This document shows positions 12,716 through 25,303 of a DNA stretch of 64,000 nt, piece after piece (the stretch's first letter is position 1; each line of letters opens with the position of its first letter). Both the position numbers and the translations under genes were made by a program. The notes under the pieces are model-generated. The model searched no databases, was not told where the DNA came from, and saw nothing but the letters and a program-made list of their open reading frames with translations. The stretch covers positions 49,306 through 113,305 of the forward strand of contig UZAN01039787.1 in assembly GCA_900618425.1 (NCBI GenBank), given 5' to 3'. The DNA comes from Echinostoma caproni. Lineage: Eukaryota > Platyhelminthes > Trematoda > Plagiorchiida > Echinostomatidae.

Positions 12716-12937
12716 AGAAAGGACGGTCTGATCAGCTGCCTGGTGGCCGAGTGCGTAGTAAACTTGCGTTCTACCTGTTAGGTCGCTGGTACGGTCTCCA
12801 GTTGGTTAGATAGATCTGTACTGCTGACGAGAACAAACCAGATCGAAATAGCACTGCAGTGCTTCCTGGCTTTTCAGCTCACACTTCATTCGTTCTGTGC
12901 ACGCCGAAACTCAAATCAAATCCCCCACTACTCTCAC
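12716..12937 (+). repeat. tRNA-derived SINE family 1, copy 3 (right arm of dimer A)
   Basis: It starts with GGACGGTCTGATCAGCTGCC, then box A (TGGCCGAGTGCG) and a degraded box B (GGTACGGTCTCC). The conserved body (CAGTGCTTCCTGGCTTTTCAG) and the 3' tail with CAAATCAAATCCCCC follow. With copy 2 it forms an inverted dimer whose tRNA-like heads meet in the middle. Confidence 0.82.
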
Positions 12938-15235
12938 AAATCTTAATCACTAATTTTGATCTGTGCAAAAAGCCATGTGTGAGTTGCTTTCTTTTCCTCG
13001 GTTCAAGAGAAGTTCAATGTAGTAAACGTGCCTAATAGCCAAAAGCAAATGAGTCAAATTGGGACTGATATCGTCCGCCTGTGGTCTTGACAGTTACTGT
13101 AGAGTCGGATAGTTTTCCATGGCTTGTTATGATCAGTTTCACCCGATTTCTGTTGGTGAGATTTGTGTAAAAGATGTGCCTACTCAGATAATTTAAGTAG
13201 GCCAAATGAAAAGTCGTGCAACTAAGTTGCAATGGAAAAGTTGGGATGACCGACAAAGAGCACTGGAAATCTGGTGCGTCCTGTTTGGGACTCGTACTAT
13301 TTTGTCCCGACCAGGACTCAAGGGGTGAGCATTGGGGTGGGGAATTCAATCTCTTAATCTTGAGCTCAACGGTCAACGGTCATCACTTTGCAGGAATGAC
13401 TCAATCAATTTAGACGGTTTTTAACAGGTACCAGGTACTGTTGATCGACGGAACAGCTACCCAGTGCTGTTTGTCGGTCATTCCAAATACTTCCATCGCA
13501 ATTAAATGCTTTCAACTATTGGGTAGTTTACGAACTCCCAACAAGTGAAACCCGCAGCAAAGATCAACAAAAGTGCCCGATTCATCCGAAAAAGCGAATG
13601 AGTTAATCCAAACTAGAAACTCTAAATCGTGTCACTAAAATTCATCATAAGTGAATAAAGTCGACTTTTTCTTGGTCGGGTGACATACGCTTACATCCTC
13701 AAAATAGTGCTTATCTGGTTTTAGTGTAACTGTTCGGTCATTCATATCCGTAAATTACGATAATTCTTTGGCATATACTTCTCTTTTTGTAATTAATTAC
13801 AAATACGCTCGCATAATTCAGCATATGTGCCATCGATATTCAAAAACGGAGACAAAGGTATTATTAGAAAGACCATAGAGACGATAAATGTATCTCTAGT
13901 AGTGTTAGGCGGGGACCTGACGTCTTATATCATTATTGTTCACGCCCCTGCGGTCGTCCAACTCACCGCACTTCATTCGCATCTGCTGCTCGGAGGTGAT
14001 GAATTTACGGGTAGGTTAACAGATTGCCTGCAACCAGGGACCTTTAAGCTGCCCACAGAGAGATTGCGCAGAGTAAGTTTGTCCCGCCTTGCAAGCTGTT
14101 GGTCCGAAGCACGGTGAAGGATTGCCTAAAAAGACTGACAGCCAACTAACGCTATTTACATTATTGTTGTTACCTCGCAATAAATCGGAATGTTCACAGA
14201 GGTGTTCATGACAGATCAGACGATATACTCCGTGTCTTGATTATGGTTAATTGTTTTCTTTCATCTTCCCTAAGAACATACCCAATTCCACTTCCGTTGA
14301 ATATTCATTCTTGTGAGTTTAGCAGAGATAACTTTTTGTTTGCTTTGGGCTATAGATGTGCCAATGACTCGGGATCAGTTTTTTAATTGAAAATTGTACT
14401 AACCTTAGGCAAGATAATTTAGTGAACATTTTTGCAGTTTATTCCACTTCAATGGTACACACTTATCTATGATAGTTGTGTTCGTTTCATTTACAATCGT
14501 TCATGCGCCAGTTGAGGGACTGCCTTTCACATCGTGTGGAAAGCTAACGATAAATTCTGATTATACCAAGTTTTGCTTAATTGCAATGACTTTACAAGAA
14601 AATGTATCCTATTCAAAGGAAATACTCATGAGCTTTGTTCATTACCGCCCCCCACCCGCGAGGTCATTAAATAGGATTTTCACCTTCTATACTTTGAGAC
14701 AATATAATGCTTATTGCTGTGTAATGATAAATATTTTTGTGCGTCCGTAAACGTTTGACTCAGCCGCCGTATAAGTTGTAAAACAAATACTCCACCTCAG
14801 ATAAATTGCACGAAAATCTAATGGAATTATCTGAAATTCCATATGGTCTTTAAGTGAATCATAAATTAATAACAAAAAATATTAAAATATTTAGGCCCAA
14901 GGTCTATATATTTTGTCAAACTAATGGAACTTACCATAAATAGAATGAATCTATTCAGGGCCGCCACTTCCCCGCTCTGAATGGCAGTGCTACAATTTAT
15001 TTGATAGATAATTTTATCTACACTTTAGCAGCACGAAATCCGTTTATCTGTTAGTAGTATTAGTCATATAGATTTGCTCTTATGAAACAAAAGGTTTCTA
15101 AATAAGTCCTGTGAACTTTTATAGTAAGTCACGTGTCCGTGTACGTGACAATCACGTAGCCTGTTGAAAAATGAGTGAACATTAGTTTGAGTTACCATAA
15201 TGATACACTATTGTCTGCTGGTCCGAACCTTTCAG
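12938..15235. other. Upstream region of the Ig gene, 5' exon not found
   Basis: The first exon(s) of the Ig gene, with start codon and signal peptide and ending in phase 1, should lie here or further left. One ORF at 14469 starts with a hydrophobic stretch (MIVVFVSFTIVHA), but I see no supporting donor site and do not assign it. No other gene is recognised. Confidence 0.45.
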
Positions 15236-15693
15236 GACCCCAGAGCAATGGCCTATTTCTTCACGGATATCCTCCGCCCGCTCCATTCGGTCGACGTTTG
15301 ACTCGTGACCCGGTCAGTCTGTACGACTCGGATGTTTCCACTCTAGACCAAAAACCGCAGTTGCAAGCCAGTCACGAGAAAAATTTTACCGTACTCAAAT
15401 GCAGTGTGAGCCGCCCGAAATCGAACGCTGAGATCTATTTACTCTGTCCGGCTTTGGCTGATCGTTACGGGACCGGACATTGCTATCAAGGTTGCACGCC
15501 GACCGAACCATGTTCTCGATCTGCACGAAGCGAGCAAAAATCGTGTGTGCCAAATGATCAGACGGTATTCTGTGAACAAGTGAAATACGCGAACGGAACG
15601 ACCACAATCCAGGTGAAGATCGATCGAACCGATCCAAGGCTTTCCGGGTTCTGGTCTTGTACACATGCAGGCATGGAAAGTGCGAAATTTAAA
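15236..15693 (+). CDS. Ig-domain membrane protein: ectodomain exon
   Basis: This internal exon starts after a pyrimidine-rich acceptor (GAACCTTTCAG) in phase 1 and ends at a clean donor (AAA|GTGAGT) in phase 0. It encodes 152 full codons. A Pro-rich lead-in is followed by an Ig-like fold: a B-strand cysteine (VLKCSV) and an F-strand motif LSGFWSCTH, equivalent to the DxGxYxC box of Ig domains. There are eight cysteines, so four disulfides are possible, more than a plain Ig domain. Two N-glycosylation sites (NFT, NGT) fit an extracellular location. The open frame continues upstream only through intron sequence, so the true N-terminus lies elsewhere. I cannot name the protein; it may be lineage-specific. 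Confidence 0.85.
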
Positions 15694-18692
15694 GTGAGTT
15701 TCAAACAATTCGATTTACTTTCACTGATAGCAGTACCGTTCTAAGGAGTGGGTTTGAAATTCACTACTCATGTGTAAAATAGGTTCCCTTTAACTCTAAT
15801 GGTTTGGTGGTGAATAGATTCACTGTCGCATTGCCCAAAACTTCTCCAATGATCTAGGGCCTTTAGATGGCTTTCTGATTCAAATACCGGTGCTTACGTT
15901 GCCGGTTTTCTTAACTGAACAATGGGTCCTTGTGATTATGCGGTAAACCCTTACTGTTTTCTATAACACACAGGTGTTTTTAGGAAAAAAATTAGTCAGA
16001 AATAAGATAGAGAAAAATAATTTTTATCTGTGACGGTGCCATTATCAAGACGTGTCAATCAACTCCGATGAAGCAGAGCAGTTCATGTATTGAGAGAATA
16101 TCAGGAAGCAAGTGGGGTCATTTCTAAATCGATAATATTCCTTTCAATTTAATGCAGCGAACGAAATTTGTGTAGTTCATTAGAGTTGCAATTTGTTAGG
16201 TGATTCAAGTGATCAATTTTGAATGGCTTTTAGTTTTTAATTTGACAAAATTTTACTGAAAATGTCAATAATCTTTTCTGTTATTGCCTAGTGTTCTGTA
16301 TCAAGACTGAGTTCCCGTAATTTGACGTTGCTAAATGACCTTTTCGTGTTTGCATTCAGTATTTGGTCAAACGGAAATCTATTCAGTCCAAACATCAATT
16401 TTTATATTTCAATCGAAACGTGAAAGACATTCGTTCAACAGTTCTCATAAAACTGTCTACGGTCGCATTCAAAATGACTGACATTCCCTATCGATCACGT
16501 GCGTGTGCACGACTTTGTTAACGAACAAACCTAACTAAGTCATGTGATTCGTGAGGATTCGTGAAGAAATGAACAATGTGACTCCAAAGAACAGGAAGTG
16601 TTCGGTGGATTGATCATTACCACAGAGGAGCCAGAAATGGCTTAGGAGAATTTTTTATTTAGTATTGCTTATTTGATAGTAAAGTGGTTTAGATAAGATG
16701 GTAAATTCACAGAGTCGAAAGTCGTCTAAATGCCACCACGGATATTCATAACTCTCTTATCTATTGCATCCTCTTTCTGCTACTAGAGCTGAGATTAGAT
16801 CATGAATTTCTACCTATCGAACAAAAAGTATGTGAAGGAATATTTTGATTAGTTGTAGGTCACATCTCGTGCAGAAGGAACATCCACAGATTCCGAAAAC
16901 GGAATTCCTTACTTTACAGCCAAAGTTAGGGTAATTAGCAGTAAACCGGGGAACAAAACTCACACTGTGTAGAGCAGATCAAGTGATCTAAGAGTACTAT
17001 TTACCAAATAACGTCTACACACTAAAATGGTAAGAGGTTTCGAGCAATACACAGGGGAAATATCTTATCTTGCATTTTTATTGCGTTCTGCGGTGGAAGA
17101 TACCATGTAAAATGTTGATGCAATTGCAAATACTGCGGACCAACCTAGATTGATAGTTCAGATGTTCAGAATATCGGAGGGCCAATGCTCAGCGTCCAGG
17201 TTTGTGTCATAGTGACTGACCTCAGTGAGCATACCCAGGGAATTGTATCAACAAGCATACTAAAGAACGTATCTAATAGGGTTTGCTCAGCCTAGTTGTT
17301 CAGGCTAAGTTTTCTCTGAACTGAAAAAGACGAGATTCATTTCATGATATACTAAGCATCCATCATCATCGGTGTTCATTTGTTGAAATTAAAAAGACCA
17401 GTGCTTACATGGCAAAACTATTTGGAGTGAATCATAACTTAATAAACAACTTGATGATCTTGCTAACGTTTATCAGAAACTCACAACTTGAATGAAACCA
17501 ACTTCACTAAAAATAGAATAAACTCGATATGAACCTAAGCGCAATTTAGTTCAGAAGTCAGGAGGTTTTGATGAGATTGTTACTGTTATTGGTGAATCGA
17601 TGCCTACGGTCTTTATAGTTGCCTTATTTGTTGAGTGCACTTCCAACTGAGGAAGGTAAGGTTTATCAAAAACATCACTGAAATTAAGAATACATGATGC
17701 GCCAGTGATGTGCATAATTTCGTCACCATCCTAGTGCTGAATAGCAAACAGTAACTGCATAAAGAAGGCTCCCTAAAACAGCGAAACACTACTATGTAAA
17801 TGATCAAGTGTTATCATGATATCTCAGAATTAAATGCAGCCACGATCGGAACTGGCCACATCAGATCCGAGCTTGTTATGAAAATATGAGTGTGTTTCTC
17901 TGTGCTAGTTTAGTAATATCCATATGAACTGCAGTGTGAGTAGAATAAACCAACGTTTAACTCAGTAGAGATATCTGTGAGTTTGCTCACATTCAACACC
18001 ATCAAAAAGCGTCTGTCCTCACTCATCGCCAAATGATAACCCGGGGAATCCGGAGATTCGATCTCAGAACCCTCGAGAGTGTTTGTGTTTAAGCAAAAAT
18101 AACAGCCTAATTACAGTGGGACTAATGGGAATTTCCGAGTCAACCGTTCTCGCTAATTTGTTTTTCAAATTTAATGAAGTCTGAAGGAATAGTATTTAAA
18201 ATTGAGCGTTCTTTTTCCATGCCACTACTCACGAGTAGTGCTGAGTCTAAGCGAAAATTTCCGCAATGCTGTTATCTGACTTTCAGTAACTGTAAAACCG
18301 TATTTTCATCACAATCATATTGGTTCTTACACCTTATTGAGCAAATAACCTTTTTATTTGGGATGGATAGCATGAAACTTTATTCGTTCTTCAAATCAAA
18401 TGATATGTTATTGTGTTATATTGAGGTAGCTTTTGTAGAGACTGATTTTATTCAACTAATGTATGCATGCTCATGGATAAAACCATGCTGATCGGGACAT
18501 CGTGATTGTAGAAATTATTAGGCACCTAAAAGGAGAGTGAAAGTAATTCTATTCAATTTTTTGTGCTCTTACAGAAGTAGTGCATGTTTGCTTCCCGGGA
18601 GTAATGCTTATCTTACTTTAAAGGAATGTCTTCAAAAATTCTCAACAATTCTCAACTCAATTTAATTCCTTTACTTCTTCTCGCACCAGCAG
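15694..18692 (+). other. Intron of the Ig gene (about 3.0 kb)
   Basis: It is bounded by GTGAGT and CACCAGCAG. AT-rich, no recognisable gene or complete repeat inside. A tRNA box B-like string (AGATTCGATCTC, near 18054) is too degraded to assign. Confidence 0.75.
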
Positions 18693-18771
18693 ATAAGTTT
18701 GGAACATCCTGACATATCAGACGCAAAACCTGTCGAACAACCGACCAATCAAAAAGTTTCGGATGTGAACG
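18693..18771 (+). CDS. Ig-domain membrane protein: linker exon 1
   Basis: A 79-base exon between acceptor CACCAGCAG and donor G|GTAAGG, phase 0 to phase 1. It continues the ectodomain as ISLEHPD..., followed by a hydrophilic Pro/Gln/Lys linker. The acceptor has a tandem CAGCAG-like choice (CACCAG|CAG), so one extra Gln is possible in some transcripts. The phase match to the exons on both sides supports it strongly despite its small size. Confidence 0.72.
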
Positions 18772-19648
18772 GTAAGGTATCATAAAAGCTTTGTGAACCG
18801 ATTTACACGTATCAAATCATACTTGGTATTTCAACTATTTCACTCATTCGTGAAACTGAATACTACAACCGTAAGGCCCGCAACAGTAGTTGCGACTGTT
18901 ATATTTACACGGATCCAACAGCAAGCACCAGTGTGCACGAAACCGTGCCCAACAGAAGCGGGAATCGGATGGACCATTCCAGATCAGTCAGTTGAGCGAA
19001 AATACGTAAATTCGACTGTACTAAGGTCAATGAAATGCGAGATTTGACGGTGGCACCTCCTGATCAAAAAATTCGACAAAAAATGCCTACCTTATTTATA
19101 AAATAATTAAAATAAAGTAAGTCGAGCATGATTCATACACATGCGTCGACAGTATGTGACTAGTAGTTTGTGTATAACGTTCCGAGCAAGCGTGCTTGAA
19201 ATGATAAGTATCACTAGAATTCTGTGGGCAGCTTTTGAAGAAGAACGTCTCATGTATGGACAAACTAAAATGCTGCACAGTTCTAATACAATTATATTCC
19301 ATTCATAAAAAACACGAAATGTCCATAATAAACAAATCGAGGTGGTTTTTCAACGTAATCAAGACCATATAACCCTTCCACTGTCTGGATCATTTACCGT
19401 AGCGCTTAACGTTCTACTGTCAGTTGATTAAACTTCAATATTCTGAATAATTTCTTTCTAAGTTGTTTTGTTTTTCCAAACTCTGAGCATGTTGCAACAG
19501 GAAATCAATGAATCACAAAAACTTAGGCTAACAACTTTTAGTTTGCTGAATCACCTGGTGTATTAGACATATACGCATGTCAGATTTTGACGAATATGGA
19601 AACCATATACGAATGACTAACAGTCCAACAAAAACTTTTCTCCCTCAG

Positions 19649-19696
19649 CCTCATCTGGATCGCACAAGAAATATAACGATGTGGATCAGAGACCTT
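19649..19696 (+). CDS. Ig-domain membrane protein: linker exon 2
   Basis: A 48-base micro-exon between a good acceptor (TTTTCTCCCTCAG) and donor (TT|GTAAGT), phase 1 to phase 1. It adds a short hydrophilic juxtamembrane segment (SSGSHKKYNDVDQRP). Its length is a multiple of three, so skipping it would keep the frame and could shorten the stalk. Confidence 0.7.
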
Positions 19697-22600
19697 GTAA
19701 GTTCCTCCATTACCCTGTCTTTTGTGCACTTATCCATAACAACCCTTTGATCTATATCCTTTTACCCTCGTGGTAACCTGTCACATGTAAGCAGTAAAAC
19801 CTCGTCTTCATTCTCTATTACTATTTTAGACTACCGAACCGAAAAAGGTACGCTCCGTGAATGTCGCAATTACCGTTTTAGTGTTACAGCCTGCACTGTA
19901 GGTGCTGCATTTATGCATTGCCCATTACCAACTCCGTGAATTGTTGGTAAAACAAGGCGAACTAACTGTTTACTGGCTTCCGGGTTACAGCCAGAACCGA
20001 CGGGATTATTTTTGCACTGCTATGTGTACCTATTCTTGTTTGCGTGTGCGTGTGTTCGTGTGGCCCGCACGCGGAATCCATCCTGTAGCTACTCACTGCA
20101 CCTGAAGATACGTATCAAACCTATTGAAGTTTGCGCACCGTTCATAATTTTGTGTGGTAGTTGTGAATGTATCTGCACGTGATATTTTTGCCTGGAGCCT
20201 GTAGCTTTTTTGGATAATGGTTGGTGAAAATTGAGTTGATCATTTTTGTCCTTTTTTGAAAAATCTGAACAAACAGATGTGAATTCACTTCTTCCAATGC
20301 TAGCTAGAGGTGTGCTCCCGTGTCGTTGTAGCCAGTGACAAAATATTTCGTACATAGTATCGTCCACTCTACTCTTTGATACCATGACAACGGTTGGCAG
20401 ATCGTTTAAATTAATGGTAGAAGTCGGGCAATAAGGTGAATAAACCCAGAGGTCAGTAGTTGCAATTCCACTATTATCGTCCAACTTCTGTGTGGTATTT
20501 ATTTATCTCATCAATAACTGATACATCGCAACCCCTACGCAAACATTGATTGCGGAACTGACCTGTCGGTAGTCAGTTGAATCCTACTTGTAAAACTGAG
20601 GGTGTGAAAACAATGGGCATTTCACTATAAATTTTACTGAACATGTACGGTTTGTGCTTACAAGCGGTATGTGGTTTATGCGTTTTGGAGCACAAATCTA
20701 TGCGACGTCAGGAGCCTCAAACCGAGTATCGTTCGTGCACTCACCCCTTTAGGTCGGATAGTCGGGCATATTCTTGGCTGTCTGCAGAATAAGTTTGTTC
20801 TCAAAAGCGGCGCGAAAAGATTGCACACTCAGATTGAAAGCTTTAACTTCACGAACCGGATTGAATCAGTGGTGATGATGAACTACCGTTCCTTTCGACA
20901 TTGAAGACAGTCAAGAGCCAAATGAGTTATCAAATTTAGGTTGGGTCAGAGAAGAACTATAGACACTATGGATTTTTGATCGCTTCCGCCGATGTATTGA
21001 ATGGAGCATTTTGTGCGGTGAATGGCTGGAAAATCTATCTCTTCCTCGATTAGGTTGGACACGTGAAATGTCTTCTTGGAAGATATCCTTGTTTGGTTAT
21101 AATATTTTCGATTTATCACAAGTCTCCGTTTTCCAGAACTTCTTTACAAGGCAAGGTGACGCGTAACCTGTGGGTATTTTATACTGGATCTGGAGTAATG
21201 TTGCGCAGCGCAGAGACCAGTCAGTACCGTACAGGAAGGACCAGTTCACCTGATACTCACAATATTAACTGATTTTATTCTATAGCGTTAAGTGTATCAG
21301 ATGTAACAGTGATGTATGCGACCAAAATAAAGCTACTTTACTACTATTTTTAACAAAATTGCGCCAAACAGAGAAACGCATTGTAACTCTTGAAGTTGAG
21401 TAGACATCATTGACAATCTTAATTGAGCCAAATGTCATTCAATAGAATCACGGACCTTATTTGGATTGACATCAAGCCATAAGAGTCTCGCTATTTGCGG
21501 CCTGTCGTCTTCAAACTGTTTTTTCTCCCACGCAATGTTATCTTGTATGCAAATCCCACACAGACACACACTATCAGACAATTGATGTTGGTAAAATAGA
21601 ATTTTGAAATGCTGACATGTGGACTAGTGAAGATCATCGAACTTGATAACATCTGTTGAGCTTAGATGTCGTATAACTCGAGATAGAGTTGGCATCAAAC
21701 ATCTGTCTCTTTCATCCGCGTCTAAACAACACTGAGAATGTGAGGTTTCCGAAAGAATAACACACCAAATTATCTCACAGAATTGCAGGTTCCTACAATA
21801 ATTAGAAAAAAATGAACCGGATAAGCTTCATCTAAAAAGGATGGTGAAGAACAGCATTTCGGTCAACCTGGAGGTAACCTGGGATTTTGAAAGTATGAGC
21901 ACTCTTCGCTAAAACGGACAAAAGTTGTTTTTACCTTTAGGAGGTTGTTATTTTTTATCAGGGTCATACAAAAAATCAAATAAGGCTCTCCAAGTATGGT
22001 GCTCGACCAAAAAACACCGTCAAACGACTTACCAACATCAACCAGGTTCATGCTCCAGCTTGATTCAAGGACCAATGAACAGGAATCAAAGCGGGAGGGG
22101 GGTAGGATCAAACAGCAACAGGATATCAGGAGACCCTAGACTGTTTAGCCGATACTGGAAACCCGAACTATCCACCAGTCAAATGAGTATGAGTAAAAGA
22201 CTATCGGGGACCTTTGTGAAATGCATTGTCCCCAATCCAATTGGCCAAAGCAAGCTCTCGCCAATTAACCAAATAGCGAATAGCATCTGCATCTGGTGGA
22301 GAATTACTTTTTCAATCTGATTTTCAAGCTAGTCGAGCAGCTGAGGACCAAAGCCGAACTAAAAAATGATTGATATTACTTCCGACTGACTCTAACTTCT
22401 GTTAAAGACTATATAGCCTAGCTCCAAGAATTGGTACATGTTCTCTGAAAACGCAAAGTCACGTGATGTGTCATGATTATATTTGCGAAGCTACTTAGTT
22501 GTCTGGTTTGACCATCCTGTTCAAGATCACAGTGTGTAAATCCATAATCGGCGATCAATTAGTATGAAACGTGGTCTCCATTCGTAATACTTGACATGGT

Positions 22601-23039
22601 CTTGTCCATCTGAGTCAATCGTTAGCTGACTTATCATATTCTTCCGGTTTCTCGGGTTGACTATGAAAGGGACCTGTGCATTTTCTTACCGAAAATACAA
22701 AATTTATCTTCAAAAGAAGTGGGAGGAAAAGAAAACCTATTCGCTTTTAAAGCAGCTCACGAATTTTGAAAGAACTGCAAAAATGTGATAGAATGAGTGA
22801 ATACTTTTCTCCGTACACAGTGTAGCTTGCAAAACCTAACGCCTTATTGTTGTGTATTCACAGAACCCGTCTCTATGTGTCCCATTTGTGTGTGTGTGCG
22901 TGTGTGGATGCACGAGATTTTAATGCACAATGACCCCCCCCACGCAAGCACACGCCCAAAAATGCCACAAAAGTGACATACAGATATAAACAATGTGATT
23001 AATTTGACCATTTGTCCTTCTGACCCCTTTCCGGTGCAG
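19697..23039 (+). other. Intron of the Ig gene (about 3.3 kb)
   Basis: Bounded by GTAAGT and CCGGTGCAG. It holds a doubtful minus-strand LINE trace at 21863-22110 and GT-rich runs near 20040 and 22890. A 131-codon minus-strand ORF at 20089-20484 has no motif I recognise. Confidence 0.7.
21863..22110 (-). mobile_element. Possible degraded LINE reverse transcriptase fragment
   Basis: The minus-strand frame contains MNLVDVGKSFDGVFWSS, which resembles the D-x-x-K-A-F-D-x-V box of LINE reverse transcriptases. Residues spaced like the following RT region come after (VKTTFVRFSEECSYF). The downstream GVRQG-type box is not legible and the frame is broken. It lies antisense within the intron of the Ig gene. 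Chance resemblance cannot be excluded. Confidence 0.4.
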
Positions 23040-23153
23040 TGGCCTACATGCGCAAACCGGTGGTCCTGTTCACGGTGCTCGCCATCCTGATATTGTCCCT
23101 ACTGATCAATATGGGTTTCTGTATCCGTTGTCTGATCATGCGATCCTATATTG
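23040..23153 (+). CDS. Ig-domain membrane protein: transmembrane exon
   Basis: A 114-base exon between acceptor CCGGTGCAG and donor G|GTGAGT, phase 1 to phase 1. After AYMRKP it encodes a hydrophobic helix of about 22 residues (VVLFTVLAILILSLLINMGF), then Cys and Arg (CIRCLIMR). The positive charges after the helix put the C-terminus in the cytoplasm, giving a type I protein. The exon is distinctly more GC-rich than its surroundings. Confidence 0.85.
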
Positions 23154-23235
23154 GTGAGTCCTAACACAGTGTGCGATTATGTGTGATTGTGTGAAATTAA
23201 CCCCAGCGGAGTGGGAGGGGGTGGCAACAGACTTC

Positions 23236-23270
23236 GATGGAAGCATATTCAGNGATGGAAGCATATTCAG
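23236..23270. other. Single-N join flanked by a 17-bp direct duplication
   Basis: The same 17 bases (GATGGAAGCATATTCAG) lie on both sides of an N at 23253. This is the mark of a contig overlap not collapsed during scaffolding. The apparent ORF across it is therefore an artefact. Confidence 0.85.
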
Positions 23271-23770
23271 CAGTACGAAACATGACATGCTCAGAGAACG
23301 TACGCTCTGATGTTTGCTGGAATGCAGTGTGCAATAGAAATTGCGATCACACGTCTCGCCCTGAGGTTCTATGGCCGCAAAATTCAGTCCTTAGACCGAG
23401 TTGGCGCTCTGTAAGGAACATCATTTCGAAGTTAAAAGTTGGGTTCCGAGAAACTCTTTTCAGTTTCGCATGGAGGCGCCTCAAACATTGGATAATCAAT
23501 ATACTTCGTAATCCCTTAGCTATTTTTATTCCCAGGTTTGTACCGCTTCGTCAAAGGTGGCAGGCTGAAATGCATTTACTATCAGGACAAATCGCGGGTT
23601 AGGTTGTAAATGCGCCAAAAAACGGCTAGTTGGCATTTTTATTCAAGGGGTCAATAAGAATACATTGAACGCAGAACCAATTAAATCTTTAATGCACAGA
23701 TGGCAAGTAGTATAAAATAGATGCCAACTCTATCGTGGTGATAGAGGTCTGAAACTTCCAAATGTCTGTC

Positions 23771-23774
<4 letters not shown>

Positions 23775-23813
<39 letters not shown>
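23775..23813. repeat. TA microsatellite
   Basis: About 19 TA units in the last intron of the Ig gene. Confidence 0.95.
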
Positions 23814-23816
<3 letters not shown>

Positions 23817-25303
23817 TTACTGTTTGTAGTTGACGGCGCTACACTTTTATCTCCATTTTCGGTCAAAAACACTCACTAATGTGCGTCATAGTGGAAACAA
23901 TGATAAATATAAAATTACTCTGGGAAAAAGGCAGGAAAAGAAAGTTTTCACTCTTGAACTTCGCTTAGGAGTCCGTAAAACCATAGGTCCAACAAGGGTT
24001 AGAGGATTTTTGTCCAAATTTATTCCCGCAAGAGTTATGCGATTTCTAATAGTTGAGTGAGATCGGCAACTGGTTCGATCACAAAAGGTAAAGTTATACA
24101 ACGTGATTATTTGCAGTTGATTTGAAGTAGCATTATTACTGTAACCATCTTATTATCAATTGAACCAATAATGTGTCAATTTCACCTCATAACCCGCCGG
24201 TTCAAACAGTTATATCTATCTCATGAGCAGGTTTGTTGGTCTTTGGATGCAACACAGTCAACCAACGAAGCATAGTTGTGCTAGGATCTTACAACCTCAT
24301 TTATGTACCAACTGGAATGGAGTGAGTGTCTATCTCTCACAAGGTTCCAGATAAATCTTCCGTTTTCCTGGATTACATAAGGATTCCAAAGGTTAAATTC
24401 AACAAGTGTCTAACAGAGAGAATAAGAATGCTAGCGACATACCAAAAATAAAAATAATGCTATGAATGCTATTTGTTCAAATATATTCGGAATTTTCCTT
24501 GACGAATTCCAAAATGACATTGTATTATACCGATTTGCTTTAGAGCAAAGCAGCATGGCATCGTGCGTATTGCACAGGGATCCGGTCGGCTATGGGAGTC
24601 CAATGATGCACAGAGTATAAATCTGATATATCAAATCTATGATTTCATAGTGAGTGGTTTGTGAATACATCTAATTTAGGTCGATAATTACCGAAAACGG
24701 TATGGTATTCGTAATAACACAATGGTGTTGTTTGTTCAGGAAAACGCGTAAGAAGCAAACTACGCTAAAATTTTACTTTTATAACGATTAAAGGTCAACG
24801 AATAAATAAAAAGTCGATTGCAACCGTCTGAACGGTAACTGTAACTTGAAACTGATTAGCATTTGATTCCTGCAGACTCAGATCACATTTTAAGATGAAA
24901 TATTTTCGCCCATCAGCTTGAAGACGAGAACAACGGTAACCACGATTTAGAGTTAAATGAATATTCTCCGCCGAAATTCAATGGGCAGATCGATTTCCTA
25001 GAAACTGCGAAATTTGGGTACATTCTGTGCCACATCTATCACTTAGACAAGAGAACACTTCAAATGAAAGGAAACTTATTCATTTCTTATTCCTGCTTTG
25101 CAATAGATGGAAAAAACACTTGAAGATCATTTTAGCATAAAGTATCGCTTTAATTGGTTTGATTGCCTTTCAATAGATAAATTTTTGCATCGTAATACTG
25201 AGTCATTTCAAAAACTAGATTCACATGGAACAGACATTTAAACACTGTATTCCGTGAATTTTTGATCGCATACTTAATTTGCATTTTCACTGTCTGCCCA
25301 CAG

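Larger units (their letters stand above)
23154..25303 (+). other. Last intron of the Ig gene (about 2.15 kb)
   Basis: Bounded by GTGAGT and CTGCCCACAG. It contains the single-N join and the TA microsatellite. No other feature is recognised. Confidence 0.75.

Noticed and set aside
14469..14750. ORF with hydrophobic start as the missing signal-peptide exon of the Ig gene
   Set aside because: No consensus donor in the right phase follows the hydrophobic stretch, so I could not link it to the exon at 15236.
20089..20484. 131-codon minus-strand ORF inside an intron of the Ig gene
   Set aside because: No recognised motif and no transcript signals. Could be an old retroelement scrap.
23237..23602. 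121-codon + strand ORF in the last intron of the Ig gene
   Set aside because: It begins within the duplicated bases around a single N, and its start is an assembly artefact.
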